Positions 17,181 to 25,646 of a DNA stretch of 64,000 nucleotides are shown here, piece by piece. Every line of letters starts with the position of its first letter. The stretch's first letter is position 1. Source of the DNA: Hyphomicrobiales bacterium (GTDB lineage: Bacteria > Pseudomonadota > Alphaproteobacteria > Rhizobiales > Beijerinckiaceae); contig JAQGJH010000088.1 in assembly GCA_028290705.1 (NCBI GenBank), forward strand, positions 1-64,000, given 5' to 3'. The notes under the pieces were generated by a model. It saw only the letters and a list, made by a program, of their open reading frames with translations. It made no database searches and had not been told where the DNA came from. The translations under genes were made by a program, and so were the position numbers.

Positions 17181-18227
17181 ATGCTGTCGTTTTCGCGCAA
17201 GGCATTCGAGAAGTCCGACGCGGGCGGTTCGGCCCCCACGGCGACCGAGCCGCCGCGCCGCCGACCGGTCGTCGGACTCGCGCTCGGCGCGGGAGCGGCG
17301 CGCGGCTGGTCTCACATCGGCGTTCTGCGTGAACTGGCGGCCCACGGCCTGCAGCCCGACATTGTGGCTGGCACCTCCATCGGCGCGGTGGTGGGCGGCT
17401 GCTACGTCGGCGGCCAACTGGACGCCCTCGAAGGTTTCGCCCGCTCGCTGAGCCGCCGGCGCATCTTCAGCCTGATGGACGTTTCCTTTTCCGGGTCGGG
17501 CCTGATCGGAGGCACGCGCCTCAAGGCTCTGCTGAATGACGCTCTGGCGGACAGTCAGATAGAGAATATGCCCACCGGTTTCGCCGCCGTGGCGACCGAA
17601 ATGGGTTCGGGTCACGAAGTCTGGCTGAGCAAGGGCCATCTGGTCGACGCCGTGCGGGCGTCCTATGCCCTGCCGGGGATTTTCGAGCCCGTGCAGGTCT
17701 CTGGGCGCTGGCTCTTCGACGGGGCCTTGGTCAATCCGGTTCCCGTGACGGTCTGCCGTGCTCTCGGGGCCGAACTCGTCATCGCCGTCAACATCATCGC
17801 CGACACTCTGTTCCGCGGCACCGTGATCAGCGACCAGCTGGTTTTCGACCGGACGCTCCATTCCATCGGCGAGAAGGCCAGCGGCGTCGCGGCCGCAACC
17901 GAGGCCCCGGGCTTCTTCACCGGAATGCGGGGGCGCGCCTCGAATCTCCGCCGGCAGTTCGGACGCCACGACAATGGCGCGCCGGGCATCGCCAGCGCCA
18001 TGATGGATGCCTTCAACATCACGCAGGACCGCATTGCGCGCTCTCGCCTGGCGGGAGATCCGCCAGACGTCATGATCTCGGCGCGGCTCGGCAAAATCGG
18101 CCTGTTCGATTTCCATCGCGCCGAAGAACTGATCTCGATGGGACGCGAGGCGGCGCGCCGCGCCATCCCGGACATTGCCGAACACATCGCCCTGATGCCG
18201 ACCGGCGGAGACGTTTCCGCCATCTGA
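17181..18227 (+). CDS. Patatin-like phospholipase family protein (RssA-like)
   Basis: The protein is 348 residues. The oxyanion-hole segment GLALGAGAARGWSHIGVLRELAAHG, the nucleophile elbow GTSIGAVVGG and the catalytic Asp in FDGALVNPVPV (the DG[GA] motif) define a Ser-Asp dyad serine hydrolase of the bacterial patatin family. No signal peptide is visible; it is probably cytoplasmic or membrane-peripheral. The C-terminal 120 residues extend beyond the domain. It is convergent with the CBS gene, separated by 2 bases. The lipid substrate is unknown. Confidence 0.92.
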   Translation: MLSFSRKAFEKSDAGGSAPTATEPPRRRPVVGLALGAGAARGWSHIGVLRELAAHGLQPDIVAGTSIGAVVGGCYVGGQLDALEGFARSLSRRRIFSLMDVSFSGSGLIGGTRLKALLNDALADSQIENMPTGFAAVATEMGSGHEVWLSKGHLVDAVRASYALPGIFEPVQVSGRWLFDGALVNPVPVTVCRALGAELVIAVNIIADTLFRGTVISDQLVFDRTLHSIGEKASGVAAATEAPGFFTGMRGRASNLRRQFGRHDNGAPGIASAMMDAFNITQDRIARSRLAGDPPDVMISARLGKIGLFDFHRAEELISMGREAARRAIPDIAEHIALMPTGGDVSAI

Positions 18228-18229
18228 CC

Positions 18230-18661
18230 TCAAGCGGTGGCGATGTAATCCTTCAGGGCCTGCTGCTCGACCTCGAACTCTTCGAGCCGGCTCTTGACCA
18301 CGTCGCCGATCGAAACGAGCCCGACGAGTCGGCCTTCCTCGACGACGGGAACGTGCCGGAAGCGCCCGGTCGTCATCTGCCGCATCATCGAATTGATCGT
18401 GGCCGTCTCTGACGCCGTGACCACGCGCGCGGTCATGTGCTTCGACACGATGTCGTCGAGCGCGGCGTCGCCCTGACGGGCAACCGCGCGCACGACGTCG
18501 CGCTCCGAAACGATGCCGAGGACTTCGCGGTCGCTGCCCGTGACGACGAGCGCGCCGATGCCCTTGTCGGACAGAAGCTGAGCCACCTCGCGGAGCGTGC
18601 GATGTGGCTCGGTCGTGATCACGTCACGACCCTTTTTTGCGAGAATGCGCGAGACCGTCAT
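18230..18661 (-). CDS. CBS-pair domain protein
   Basis: At 143 residues this is just two CBS motifs: ILAKKGRDVITTEPHRTLREVAQLLSDKGIGALVV (first) and KHMTARVVTASETATINSMMRQMTTGRFRHVPVVEEGRLVGLVSIGDVV (second). Together they form one Bateman module for adenine nucleotides. The ATG with GGAGG upstream is used rather than the longer ORF. Similar solo CBS proteins act as energy-state sensors; a partner is not evident. It is cytoplasmic. Confidence 0.93.
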   Translation of the reverse strand: MTVSRILAKKGRDVITTEPHRTLREVAQLLSDKGIGALVVTGSDREVLGIVSERDVVRAVARQGDAALDDIVSKHMTARVVTASETATINSMMRQMTTGRFRHVPVVEEGRLVGLVSIGDVVKSRLEEFEVEQQALKDYIATA

Positions 18662-18752
18662 GGTTTCATCCTCCGCCTGGCGGTGAGCCGCCTGTGCGTT
18701 TCTCATAGGATGAGCGCGAAATCTGGCTGCTGCAAGGTGCCACTACGGCTTT

Positions 18753-19664
18753 TCAGCTGCGCCTTTCGAAGGACTGACCGTCGAATTCGTCAGTGCTGTA
18801 GAGCGCTTCCTCGCCTCGAACCGGCGGATCCAGCCAGGAAAAACAGAGCAGTCCCGCCAGGAAGCCACCGAGATGCGCTTCCCAGGCGACGCCGGAATCC
18901 GTGAGGCCCAGCGGCTGCGCGCCAATGCCGAAGATCAGGTTCATGGCAAACCAGAAGATGATGAAGGTGAGCGCACGACGGTCGCGAACCACCCGCGACA
19001 ACGGCAAGGCCGGCTGGCGATAGGCAGCGTTCTCATCGGGACCCAGACGCAGGCTCTGGCCCAGCGGCGCGCCCGGCTGGAACACGAAGCGGATGCTGGC
19101 CGCCATCACGCCGGACACGGCAGCCGACGCGCCGATCACCGGCGTCGCATCGAAGCGATGAAAAACATAATGCGCCAAGGCTCCCGCGAGGGCTGTCAGC
19201 ACGACGAGAAAGACGAAACGCAGCGTCCCGAATCGCCGCGCGACGGGCGCCCCGAAGGCCGCAAGCCAGACCGAATTGATGCCGAAATGCATCCAGTCGG
19301 CGTGCAGGATCGAATAGGTCAGGACCGTCCAGGGTTGGGATGTGCCATCGCCGAAGAAATACCGGGCGAACTCGATTTCAGACCCGCCCTGCAGCGCCAG
19401 CAGGCGGAAAGCCGCCGCCACTCCCGCGGGATCGAATTGCGCGGTGATGCGCGCCGGCACGAAGGCCATCAGAGCGAGTATTTCGCCATCCTGCTGGTCG
19501 CCCAGCAGATAGGTGCGGACCGCGTGCACGAGCCCCATGCCGAGAATCATCGCCAGCACGACGCCCGGAAGGTTGAAGATGCGCTCGCGTCTGACCTGTC
19601 GCACTGCTGACCCCGGCCGCTCTGCGGCATGGCCGCGATGGATGACGAGGCATGAATTAGACAT
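18753..19664 (-). CDS. Rhomboid family intramembrane serine protease
   Basis: The 303-residue protein has about seven hydrophobic helices. Active-site elements are HADWMHFGINSVWLAAFG (the HxxxN oxyanion motif), the catalytic Ser in VIGASAAVSGVMAA (GxSx) and the catalytic His in WEAHLGGFLAGLL. It should cleave transmembrane substrates in the inner membrane. The first 25 residues are soluble, and an in-frame GTG just before RQVRRERIFNLPG is an alternative start with a better upstream GGGG. A long loop after the fourth helix (PLGQSLRLGPDENAAYRQ) is typical of alphaproteobacterial members. Confidence 0.93.
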   Translation of the reverse strand: MSNSCLVIHRGHAAERPGSAVRQVRRERIFNLPGVVLAMILGMGLVHAVRTYLLGDQQDGEILALMAFVPARITAQFDPAGVAAAFRLLALQGGSEIEFARYFFGDGTSQPWTVLTYSILHADWMHFGINSVWLAAFGAPVARRFGTLRFVFLVVLTALAGALAHYVFHRFDATPVIGASAAVSGVMAASIRFVFQPGAPLGQSLRLGPDENAAYRQPALPLSRVVRDRRALTFIIFWFAMNLIFGIGAQPLGLTDSGVAWEAHLGGFLAGLLCFSWLDPPVRGEEALYSTDEFDGQSFERRS

Positions 19665-19785
19665 CGCCCGTCAAAGCGCAAGGCGCGAAGCAGCGCAGGA
19701 GAGTTGCGGCGACACTGCGGCGCAAATCGATCGAATGCTTCAATCCACAGCGTACACAGAGGGTTAGCCCTAATAATCCGGAATC

Positions 19786-19805
19786 CGTTAGCGCTGCCGC
19801 TAACG
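19786..19805. promoter_or_regulatory. Perfect inverted repeat in the divergent rhomboid/PAS promoter region
   Basis: CGTTAGCG and CGCTAACG are perfect 8-base arms around a CTGC spacer. The repeat sits in the 278-base gap between two divergent genes, so it could be an operator or a small hairpin. A nearby GGGTTAGCCC (19761-19770) shares the GTTAGC core. Confidence 0.4.
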
Positions 19806-19942
19806 CGTCGCTAAACCTCGATGATGGCTCACGTCTTTCAAATGGCACGGCGCTCGCAGCAGGACACGGGAAGACCCCGTTACCCACGCCGGATGTTCCC
19901 GTTCGGCACAGATTTGCGCCGTGGAGCCACAAGCGTCCCGAA

Positions 19943-20482
19943 ATGAAACACCAGACGAGCCGAGACGTCTTTGCCTATTGGGACCGCCTGCGTGGTGCGG
20001 CGGCCCTGCCGGATCGTCGCGACTTCGATCCTCTGGCAGTTCGCGATTCGCTGGACTGGATCGTCATGATCGACACGGACGTCGCCACCGGAGCGCCCAT
20101 CCGGGTTGCCGGTTCGGGCGTCAGCGCGCTCTTCGGCCGCGAATTGCGCGGCTCCTCGTTCGTCTCTCTGTGGCGGCTGCGCGACCGCGCCGAAGCCATC
20201 GACTGGATCGAAGCCGCGTGCGTCGCCGAGGCGCCGTCCTGCGAATCGCTCCTGGTCGCACCCCTCGATCGCGACCCCGTCGCCATGGAATTGCTGATCC
20301 TGCCGTTCCGGCACCTCGATGTCGCGGCCGCGCGGGCGCTCTGCGTCCTTTCGGTCGACCCGACGCCGCGTTGGGCGGGCCTCATGCCCCTCGCCCCCCT
20401 CGCATGGACGGGCGCTCAAGGCGTTTCGCCCGCGACTCGCGAGCAGCCGCGCTCGACCATCCGCGTGCTTTCCCGCATCTGA
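19943..20482 (+). CDS. PAS domain-containing protein (PAS_5 type)
   Basis: This protein of 179 residues matches the short alphaproteobacterial PAS_5 family: YWDRLRGAAALPDRRDFDPLAVRDSLDWIVMIDTD, then PIRVAGSGVSALFGREL, then a beta-rich second half ending before a disordered tail. There is no output domain. It is probably a cytoplasmic sensor or adaptor. It is followed 89 bases later by the tandem PilZ gene, so a joint c-di-GMP-related role is possible but unproven. Confidence 0.85.
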   Translation: MKHQTSRDVFAYWDRLRGAAALPDRRDFDPLAVRDSLDWIVMIDTDVATGAPIRVAGSGVSALFGRELRGSSFVSLWRLRDRAEAIDWIEAACVAEAPSCESLLVAPLDRDPVAMELLILPFRHLDVAAARALCVLSVDPTPRWAGLMPLAPLAWTGAQGVSPATREQPRSTIRVLSRI

Positions 20483-20571
20483 GCGATTTTCCGAAGGCTC
20501 AAGCCGTTCCGGTAAGCCGCCCTTAACGTCCGGAGCGGTAAGCTTGGCAATCCAGGAAATTAGGATGTGCC

Positions 20572-21201
20572 ATGAAGAGCCAGGGAGCATTACGAACCAA
20601 TGTGTTCTCGCGCTTCCGCTCCAGTGCGGACGAGCGCCGACGCCACAATCGCGTCGATGTTGCCCTGCTGGGACGCTACATGCTGTCCGACCGTCATGAA
20701 TACCCGTGCCAGACCCGCAACATGTCGCCAGGCGGCCTGGCGCTTTTCGCGCCGACGCACGGCGAACTCGGCGAGCGGGTCGTCGTCTATCTGGATCAGC
20801 TCGGCCGCATCGAGGGCCACATCACGCGCAAGCTCGACAACGGCTTCGCGATGGCGCTCAACGTGCCGGTATCGAAACGCGACAAGATCGCCGATCAGCT
20901 CACCTGGTTGATCAACCGCGCCGCTCTCGGCATGCCCGAGGATCGCCGACATGAGCGCGAGACCGTCGGCAACCGACGCGCCATCCTGCGCCTTTCCACC
21001 GGCCGCGAATTTTCATCCCGGATCATCGACATCTCGCTGTCGGGCATCGCCATTCAGGAGAAAGAGCAGCTGCCGATCGGGACGCGTCTCGTGGTCGGAA
21101 AAACGCCGGGCCGGGTCGTGCGCCATTTCGACGGCGGATTCGCCATCGAGTTCATGACCGTGCTGACGCGCAGCGACCCGAAGGACCCCATCGTCTTCTG
21201 A
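20572..21201 (+). CDS. Tandem PilZ domain protein (c-di-GMP receptor candidate)
   Basis: The protein is 209 residues with two PilZ-like units. The first (about 20-105) has RRRHNRVDVALLGRY and NMSPGGLALF, matching the RxxxR and [DN]xSxxG c-di-GMP contacts. The second (about 123-205) has DRRHERE with RRAILRLSTGREF, then DISLSGIAIQ. Both binding motifs look intact, so it may bind c-di-GMP at two sites. It is cytoplasmic, with no output domain. It is convergent with the gamma carbonic anhydrase gene. Confidence 0.9.
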   Translation: MKSQGALRTNVFSRFRSSADERRRHNRVDVALLGRYMLSDRHEYPCQTRNMSPGGLALFAPTHGELGERVVVYLDQLGRIEGHITRKLDNGFAMALNVPVSKRDKIADQLTWLINRAALGMPEDRRHERETVGNRRAILRLSTGREFSSRIIDISLSGIAIQEKEQLPIGTRLVVGKTPGRVVRHFDGGFAIEFMTVLTRSDPKDPIVF

Positions 21202-21204
21202 GGA

Positions 21205-21735
21205 TTAGTCGACGCGCTTCAAGTCCTGCGCGAAGCGCTTCCAGTTCGCCACATAGCGCGTCGCCGAATTCGTCAGCCGCGTCACCGCGTCCGCATCGAG
21301 CGTCCGCACCACCCTGGCGGGACTGCCGACGATCAGCGAATTGTCCGGAAACTCCTTGTCCTCGGTGATCAGCGCATTGGCTCCCACCAGGCAGTTTCGT
21401 CCGATCCGCGAGCGGTTGAGAACCGTCGCACCCATGCCGATCAACGTGTTGTCGCCAATGATGCAGCCATGCAGGATGGCGCGATGTCCGATCGTGCAAT
21501 CGGCGCCGACCTCGAGCGGAGCGCCCGGATCGGTGTGCATCACCGTTCCTTCCTGCACGTTCGAGCGCGGCCCGATGGTGATCCATTCGTTGTCGCCGCG
21601 CAGCACGCAGCCGAACCAGATTCCTGCGTCCTCGTGAAGCCGCACGCGACCGATCAGCACCGCGTCGGGCGCGACCCAGAACCGGCCCGGAGCCGGGAGG
21701 TCGGGCGTGTCGGAGCCCAGCGCATAGATCGGCAT
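21205..21735 (-). CDS. Gamma carbonic anhydrase family protein (hexapeptide repeat)
   Basis: The 176-residue left-handed beta-helix protein is built of hexapeptide repeats (WVAPDAVLIGRVRLHEDAGIWFGCVLRGD...). Metal-ligand His positions are in MHTDPG, CTIGHRAILHGCIIG. This is the YrdA/CaiE-like gamma-CA branch, usually trimeric and metal-binding, with carbonic anhydrase activity shown only for some members. GGAGG sets the ATG. It is followed downstream on the other strand by the PilZ gene and preceded by the DUF3126 and cysE genes on the same strand. Confidence 0.92.
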   Translation of the reverse strand: MPIYALGSDTPDLPAPGRFWVAPDAVLIGRVRLHEDAGIWFGCVLRGDNEWITIGPRSNVQEGTVMHTDPGAPLEVGADCTIGHRAILHGCIIGDNTLIGMGATVLNRSRIGRNCLVGANALITEDKEFPDNSLIVGSPARVVRTLDADAVTRLTNSATRYVANWKRFAQDLKRVD

Positions 21736-21768
21736 GCCTAACCTCCGGAAAGATGATCGGCGACGCGC

Positions 21769-22170
21769 TCAGAAATCGTCGAGATCGATGTCGAGAATCG
21801 CCATCTGGAGCGTGAAGCTGCGGCCCTTCGGATCGTCGGCCGAAATCACCCCGAGGAAGTCCGGCCCGTTGTTGAGCTCGACGGAGTCGGTCTTTTTCGC
21901 GCGCGGCACGATCTTGAGCTGCTCGCTCTCGAAAGCCTTGCGGAGGTAATCCTGCAGAACCTCGCGACCCACCGGGATCTTCATCTCGAACGCGAAGGAG
22001 CGGTCGCCGTCCTCGTCATCGACCGCGATGCTGCCGATCTTGCGCTCGCCCAGATGCACGTCCGCACTCTCGATGTCGCGCGGATTCAGCGCGACCTTGA
22101 GGGAATCATTGTCGAAGGACTTGCGCAGGAAAGCCTGCAGTTTACGCAATTCGGTCTTGTCCAATGCCAT
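21769..22170 (-). CDS. DUF3126 family protein with internal duplication
   Basis: The 133-residue cytoplasmic protein is of unknown function. The two halves resemble each other: LQAFLRKSFDNDSLKVALNP..DVHLGERKIGSIAVDDEDGDRSFAFEMKI in the first and LQDYLRKAFESEQLKIVPRA..VELNNGPDFLGVISADDPKGRSFTLQMAIL in the second. Family members near cysE in other Hyphomicrobiales carry DUF3126, so the neighbourhood fits. It may form an alpha-beta pseudo-dimer. It is probably co-transcribed with cysE, 92 bases upstream. Confidence 0.85.
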   Translation of the reverse strand: MALDKTELRKLQAFLRKSFDNDSLKVALNPRDIESADVHLGERKIGSIAVDDEDGDRSFAFEMKIPVGREVLQDYLRKAFESEQLKIVPRAKKTDSVELNNGPDFLGVISADDPKGRSFTLQMAILDIDLDDF

Positions 22171-22262
22171 CTCCGATGTCCCCCGGACCCGTCGCGCGGG
22201 ACGCAGCCTTTGCCAGAAAAGACCGGCTGCCGCAAGGCGACCGGGTCAATGGAGAGCCGATC

Positions 22263-23090
22263 TCAGCTCTCGAATTTGTCCGCCAGAATCTGGTCCATGC
22301 TGCGCGCGGGCTCGGCGCAACCGGCCTCACCGACGACGCGTGCGGGCACGCCCGCCACGGTCTTGTTGTGCGGCACAGCGGCGAGCACGACCGACCCCGC
22401 TGCGACGCGTGCGCAATGGCCCACTTCGATATTGCCCAAAATTTTCGCGCCGGCGCCGATCAGCACGCCGTGACGAATCTTGGGGTGCCGGTCGCCGCGC
22501 TCCTTGCCGGTGCCGCCGAGCGTCACGTCCTGCAGCAGCGAGACGTTGTCCTCGATCACCGCCGTCGAGCCGACGACGAGTCCCGTCGCGTGGTCGAGGA
22601 AAATGCCCTTGCCGATGCGCGCCGCCGGATGCACGTCCGTCTGGAACACCTCGGACGAACGGCTCTGCAGGTAGAGCGCGAAATCCTTGCGTCCCTGGCT
22701 CCACATCCAGTGCGCCAGCCTGTGCGTCTGGATCGCGTGGAAGCCCTTGAAATACAGAACGGGTTCGATCAACCGCGTGCACGCGGGATCGCGGTCCGCG
22801 ACGGCCAGCAGATCGGCCCGGATGGCTTCCGTGATCGACGGGTCGGCCACCATCGCCTCACGATAATGATGCCCGATCAGGTCACCCGACAAGGCGCGAT
22901 GACCGAGTCGCGTCGCAACCCGATGCGCCACGATGCTCTCGAACGAGTCATGGTCGAGGATGGTCGACTGAATGAAGCCCGCGAGTTCCGGCTCGCGGCG
23001 CACCGCCTCTTCGGCTTCCGTCCGCATGCGGGCGAAAATCGGGTCGACTGCGCTCAACTCGACGATCTCGGCGGACTTTGCCTGAGCCAT
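22263..23090 (-). CDS. cysE: Serine O-acetyltransferase
   Basis: The enzyme of 275 residues makes O-acetyl-L-serine from serine and acetyl-CoA, committing sulfur into cysteine. The N-terminal helical domain (about 10-150, with FESIVAHRVATRLGH and YFKGFHAIQTHRLAHWMW) is followed by the left-handed beta-helix: VHPAARIGKGIFLDHATGLVVGSTAVIEDNVSLLQDVTLGGTGKERGDRHPKI. The catalytic Asp/His in LDHATG and the His in GDRHPK are present. The C-terminal tail is the segment that can dock in cysteine synthase. A GAGGAG sets the ATG; the ORF track merges it with the upstream hydrolase region. Confidence 0.97.
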   Translation of the reverse strand: MAQAKSAEIVELSAVDPIFARMRTEAEEAVRREPELAGFIQSTILDHDSFESIVAHRVATRLGHRALSGDLIGHHYREAMVADPSITEAIRADLLAVADRDPACTRLIEPVLYFKGFHAIQTHRLAHWMWSQGRKDFALYLQSRSSEVFQTDVHPAARIGKGIFLDHATGLVVGSTAVIEDNVSLLQDVTLGGTGKERGDRHPKIRHGVLIGAGAKILGNIEVGHCARVAAGSVVLAAVPHNKTVAGVPARVVGEAGCAEPARSMDQILADKFES

Positions 23091-23161
23091 GAAGCAACTC
23101 CTCTGCGGCCCTTCATAACACGACAGGCGGTTCCGGCGCGAGCCTGCGCCGGTGGCGGGAG

Positions 23162-23929
23162 TCACCCCAACCTCGAGAGAAACGCGAGGGTTCCTTCCTT
23201 GTAGGTCCTGTCGCCCACCGCCAGATTGTGATCCCTCCCCGGAATGTCGAGGGCTTCCGCACCGGGAATCATGGCCGCCAGCTTGTGCGCGTCTCCGGCG
23301 ACCGGATCCTTGGTGCCGACCGCGACCAGCACCGGCACGCGGATGGCAGCCGCCTCGGCCTCGCTCAGGGTCTGCCGGGACCCGCGAATGCAGGCCGCGA
23401 GCGCCCGTAGATCGCTTTTCGTCTGCTCTGCAAAAGCCCGGAACATGCGTTGCATCGGGTCCGTGAGGCTGTCCAGCGACGGAGCCTCCATGGCGTCCGC
23501 AATGCCGATCGGCAGTCCGACGCCGGCGATGAGATGATGCCCCAGCCCACCGAGAACGGCCGACCGGACGCGTTTTGGGTGAGCCAGCGCCAGATAGGCG
23601 GTGATCCGCGCCCCCATGGAATAGCCCATGACGTCGGCCTGCGCGATGCCGAGATGATCGAGCAGGCGGCGCGCATCCTCGGCCATGATGCGCGTGTCGT
23701 AGAGCGCGGGATCGTAGAGCTTCTCGCTCTGCCCATGGCCGCGATTGTCCAACGCGATGACCCGGCGGCCGGCATGCGTGAGGGTCTTGACCCAAAGCGT
23801 ATTCAGCCAGTTGACCGCATGGGTCGAGCCAAAGCCGTGGATCAGCAGGATCGGCCTTTCCAGGTCGGGGCCGGTCGGCGCTTGGTCGATGAAGGCGATG
23901 CGGACGCCGTCGGAAGAAAAGCTCTGCAT
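23162..23929 (-). CDS. Alpha/beta hydrolase
   Basis: This is an alpha/beta-hydrolase fold protein of about 255 residues from MQSFSSDGVRIAFID. Motifs are ILLIHGFGSTHAVNW (oxyanion HG), the nucleophile elbow GYSMGAR, and a C-terminal His in IPGRDHNLAVGD. LDNRGHGQSEKLYD is typical of haloperoxidase/esterase-like members. A longer form starting at MVAPLFPEP (23974) has a better AAGGGTGG upstream and is possible. It is cytoplasmic. The substrate is unknown. It is divergent from the zinc-finger gene and upstream of cysE. Confidence 0.88.
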   Translation of the reverse strand: MQSFSSDGVRIAFIDQAPTGPDLERPILLIHGFGSTHAVNWLNTLWVKTLTHAGRRVIALDNRGHGQSEKLYDPALYDTRIMAEDARRLLDHLGIAQADVMGYSMGARITAYLALAHPKRVRSAVLGGLGHHLIAGVGLPIGIADAMEAPSLDSLTDPMQRMFRAFAEQTKSDLRALAACIRGSRQTLSEAEAAAIRVPVLVAVGTKDPVAGDAHKLAAMIPGAEALDIPGRDHNLAVGDRTYKEGTLAFLSRLG

Positions 23930-24079
23930 GAAGATCCAGGGGCTGGTCGGCTCGGGGAAAAGCGGCGCGACCATACCGAAAGCCACCCTTGGGGTGAAGC
24001 CTCGCGTCCATTTGACTCTACCCAAAACGACGGCGCTCGCTTATGTTGCGCCGCGTTCGCACCAGTCAGGATCGTTTCG

Positions 24080-24325
24080 ATGGCCGATCATCCCACGCCG
24101 CATTTCCACAATCAGCCCGGCGTTCCGGTCGTCCGCGTCGGCGCGAAGGAATTCATGTGCATCGGCGCCCTGCCGCCGTTCGACCATCCGCACATCTTCA
24201 TCGACATGGGCGATGAGGCCGAGGCCGTCTGTCCCTATTGCTCGACCCTCTTTCGCTACGACGAAGCGCTCCATGGCCATGCCGATCCGGCAGCCTGCGA
24301 GTTCAAGTCGGAGCGTGCCGCCTGA
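24080..24325 (+). CDS. Zinc-finger domain protein (zf-CHCC type)
   Basis: The 81-residue protein ends with MGDEAEAVCPYCSTLFRYDEALHGHADPAACEF. The pattern Cys-x2-Cys with a downstream His and Cys is the CHCC zinc finger related to mitochondrial NDUFS6. It may have a role in respiratory complex I assembly, by analogy only. The ORF track extends it upstream through non-coding sequence. It is followed 7 bases later by the FAD monooxygenase gene, so both are probably in one transcript. Confidence 0.88.
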   Translation: MADHPTPHFHNQPGVPVVRVGAKEFMCIGALPPFDHPHIFIDMGDEAEAVCPYCSTLFRYDEALHGHADPAACEFKSERAA

Positions 24326-24332
24326 TCTCTTG

Positions 24333-25547
24333 GTGAGCACGTCCCGTCATGCGATCGTCTCCGGAGCCGGCATCGGCGGCTTGACCGCGGCGCTCGCCCT
24401 CGCCAGGGCCGGGGTGGACGTGACCTTGCTCGAACAGGCTCCCGCGCTCGTCGAGGCCGGAGCCGGACTGCAACTCTCCCCGAACGCAAGCGGCATACTC
24501 GCGAGCTTCGGCATCCTCGACAAACTTGCGGGTCTCGCGGTCGCGCCCGACCGGCTCCGCATCCGCAGCGCGCGCTCCGGCCACGACATCGTCCGCATGC
24601 CACTGGGTCCGGTCGCGGAACTGCGCTGGGGCGCACCGTCCCTGGTGGTTCATCGCGCCGACCTGCAGGCTGCGCTCGTCGCGCGCGTGCAGGCGGAACC
24701 TCGCGTCGCGCTTCGCACCGGATGCACCGTCACGGGCTTCGTCGCATCGCCCTCGCGCGTGTCGGTGGCGATCTTGAAGGACCACCGGCAGGAACAGGTC
24801 GAGGCCGATGTCCTGGTCGGCGCCGACGGGGCGCATTCGATGATTCGAGACCGGCTCGCCCTGGGCCCGGCGGACCGGCCGCAATATTCCGGACGCACCG
24901 CGTGGCGCGCCCTCGTGCCCGGAACCGAGGCGCCCGACTTCGCCCTGCGGCTGGAGACGAGCCTCTGGCTGAGCTCGCGCGCCCACCTGGTGCATTACCC
25001 GCTGCGGGAAGGTGCGCTCGTCAATCTGGTGGCCATCACGGATGAGGACTGGCGCGGCGGCAAGCGTCGCGACTTCTGGTCCGAGCCAGGTGACGCGTCG
25101 CAGATCCAGCAGCGTTTTTCCGGATGGGACCGGGATGCACGCCGGCTCGTCGCCTCGGCGCGCGAATGGCGGCGCTGGCCACTCTTCGACCGCAATCCCG
25201 TTTCACGCTGGAGCGTCGATCGAGTCGCGCTCTTGGGCGATGCCGCGCATCCGATGCTGCCGTTCTTCGCGCAGGGCGCCGCGCAGGCGATCGAGGATGC
25301 GGCTGCGCTCGGTTCGGTTCTCGCTCCGGACGAAACCGGACAAAGGCGCGAGATTGCGGCAGCGCTGGCCGCCTATGAACAATCGCGCGTCCCGCGCGCC
25401 GCCCGCGTCCAGCGCGCCTCGAGGAACCAGGGCGTGCTCTATCACCTCCCCGGCCCCGCCGCCTTCGCTCGCGATCTCGCGATGCGGGCGATGGGAGTCG
25501 AAAAGATGATGTCGCGCCTGGACTGGCTCTACGCTTATCGTGCGTAG
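24333..25547 (+). CDS. FAD-dependent monooxygenase (salicylate hydroxylase-like)
   Basis: This is an aromatic-ring hydroxylase-fold protein of about 404 residues. The Rossmann GAGIGGLTAALALARAGVDVTLLEQAP binds FAD; VLVGADGAHSMIRD and GDAAHPMLPFFAQGAAQAIEDA are the second and third FAD/NAD(P)H fingerprints. I take the GTG giving VSTSRHAIVSGAG; there is no ideal ribosome binding site, and translation may continue from the zinc-finger gene. It would hydroxylate an aromatic or similar substrate with NAD(P)H and O2. The substrate is not inferable. Confidence 0.92.
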   Translation: MSTSRHAIVSGAGIGGLTAALALARAGVDVTLLEQAPALVEAGAGLQLSPNASGILASFGILDKLAGLAVAPDRLRIRSARSGHDIVRMPLGPVAELRWGAPSLVVHRADLQAALVARVQAEPRVALRTGCTVTGFVASPSRVSVAILKDHRQEQVEADVLVGADGAHSMIRDRLALGPADRPQYSGRTAWRALVPGTEAPDFALRLETSLWLSSRAHLVHYPLREGALVNLVAITDEDWRGGKRRDFWSEPGDASQIQQRFSGWDRDARRLVASAREWRRWPLFDRNPVSRWSVDRVALLGDAAHPMLPFFAQGAAQAIEDAAALGSVLAPDETGQRREIAAALAAYEQSRVPRAARVQRASRNQGVLYHLPGPAAFARDLAMRAMGVEKMMSRLDWLYAYRA

Positions 25548-25646
25548 AGATGATTCACGCGGCGCGAGTCTGCGTACACATCAATGGTTGTGAGCGTCGG
25601 GAAGAGTGTTCCGCACGCATGGAGTGGGTGAAGGCGGCGGGCGAAC

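Noticed and set aside
22263-24011. Single 582-codon minus-strand ORF
   Set aside because: Only the 3' part is cysE; the upstream half is a shadow frame of the alpha/beta hydrolase gene.
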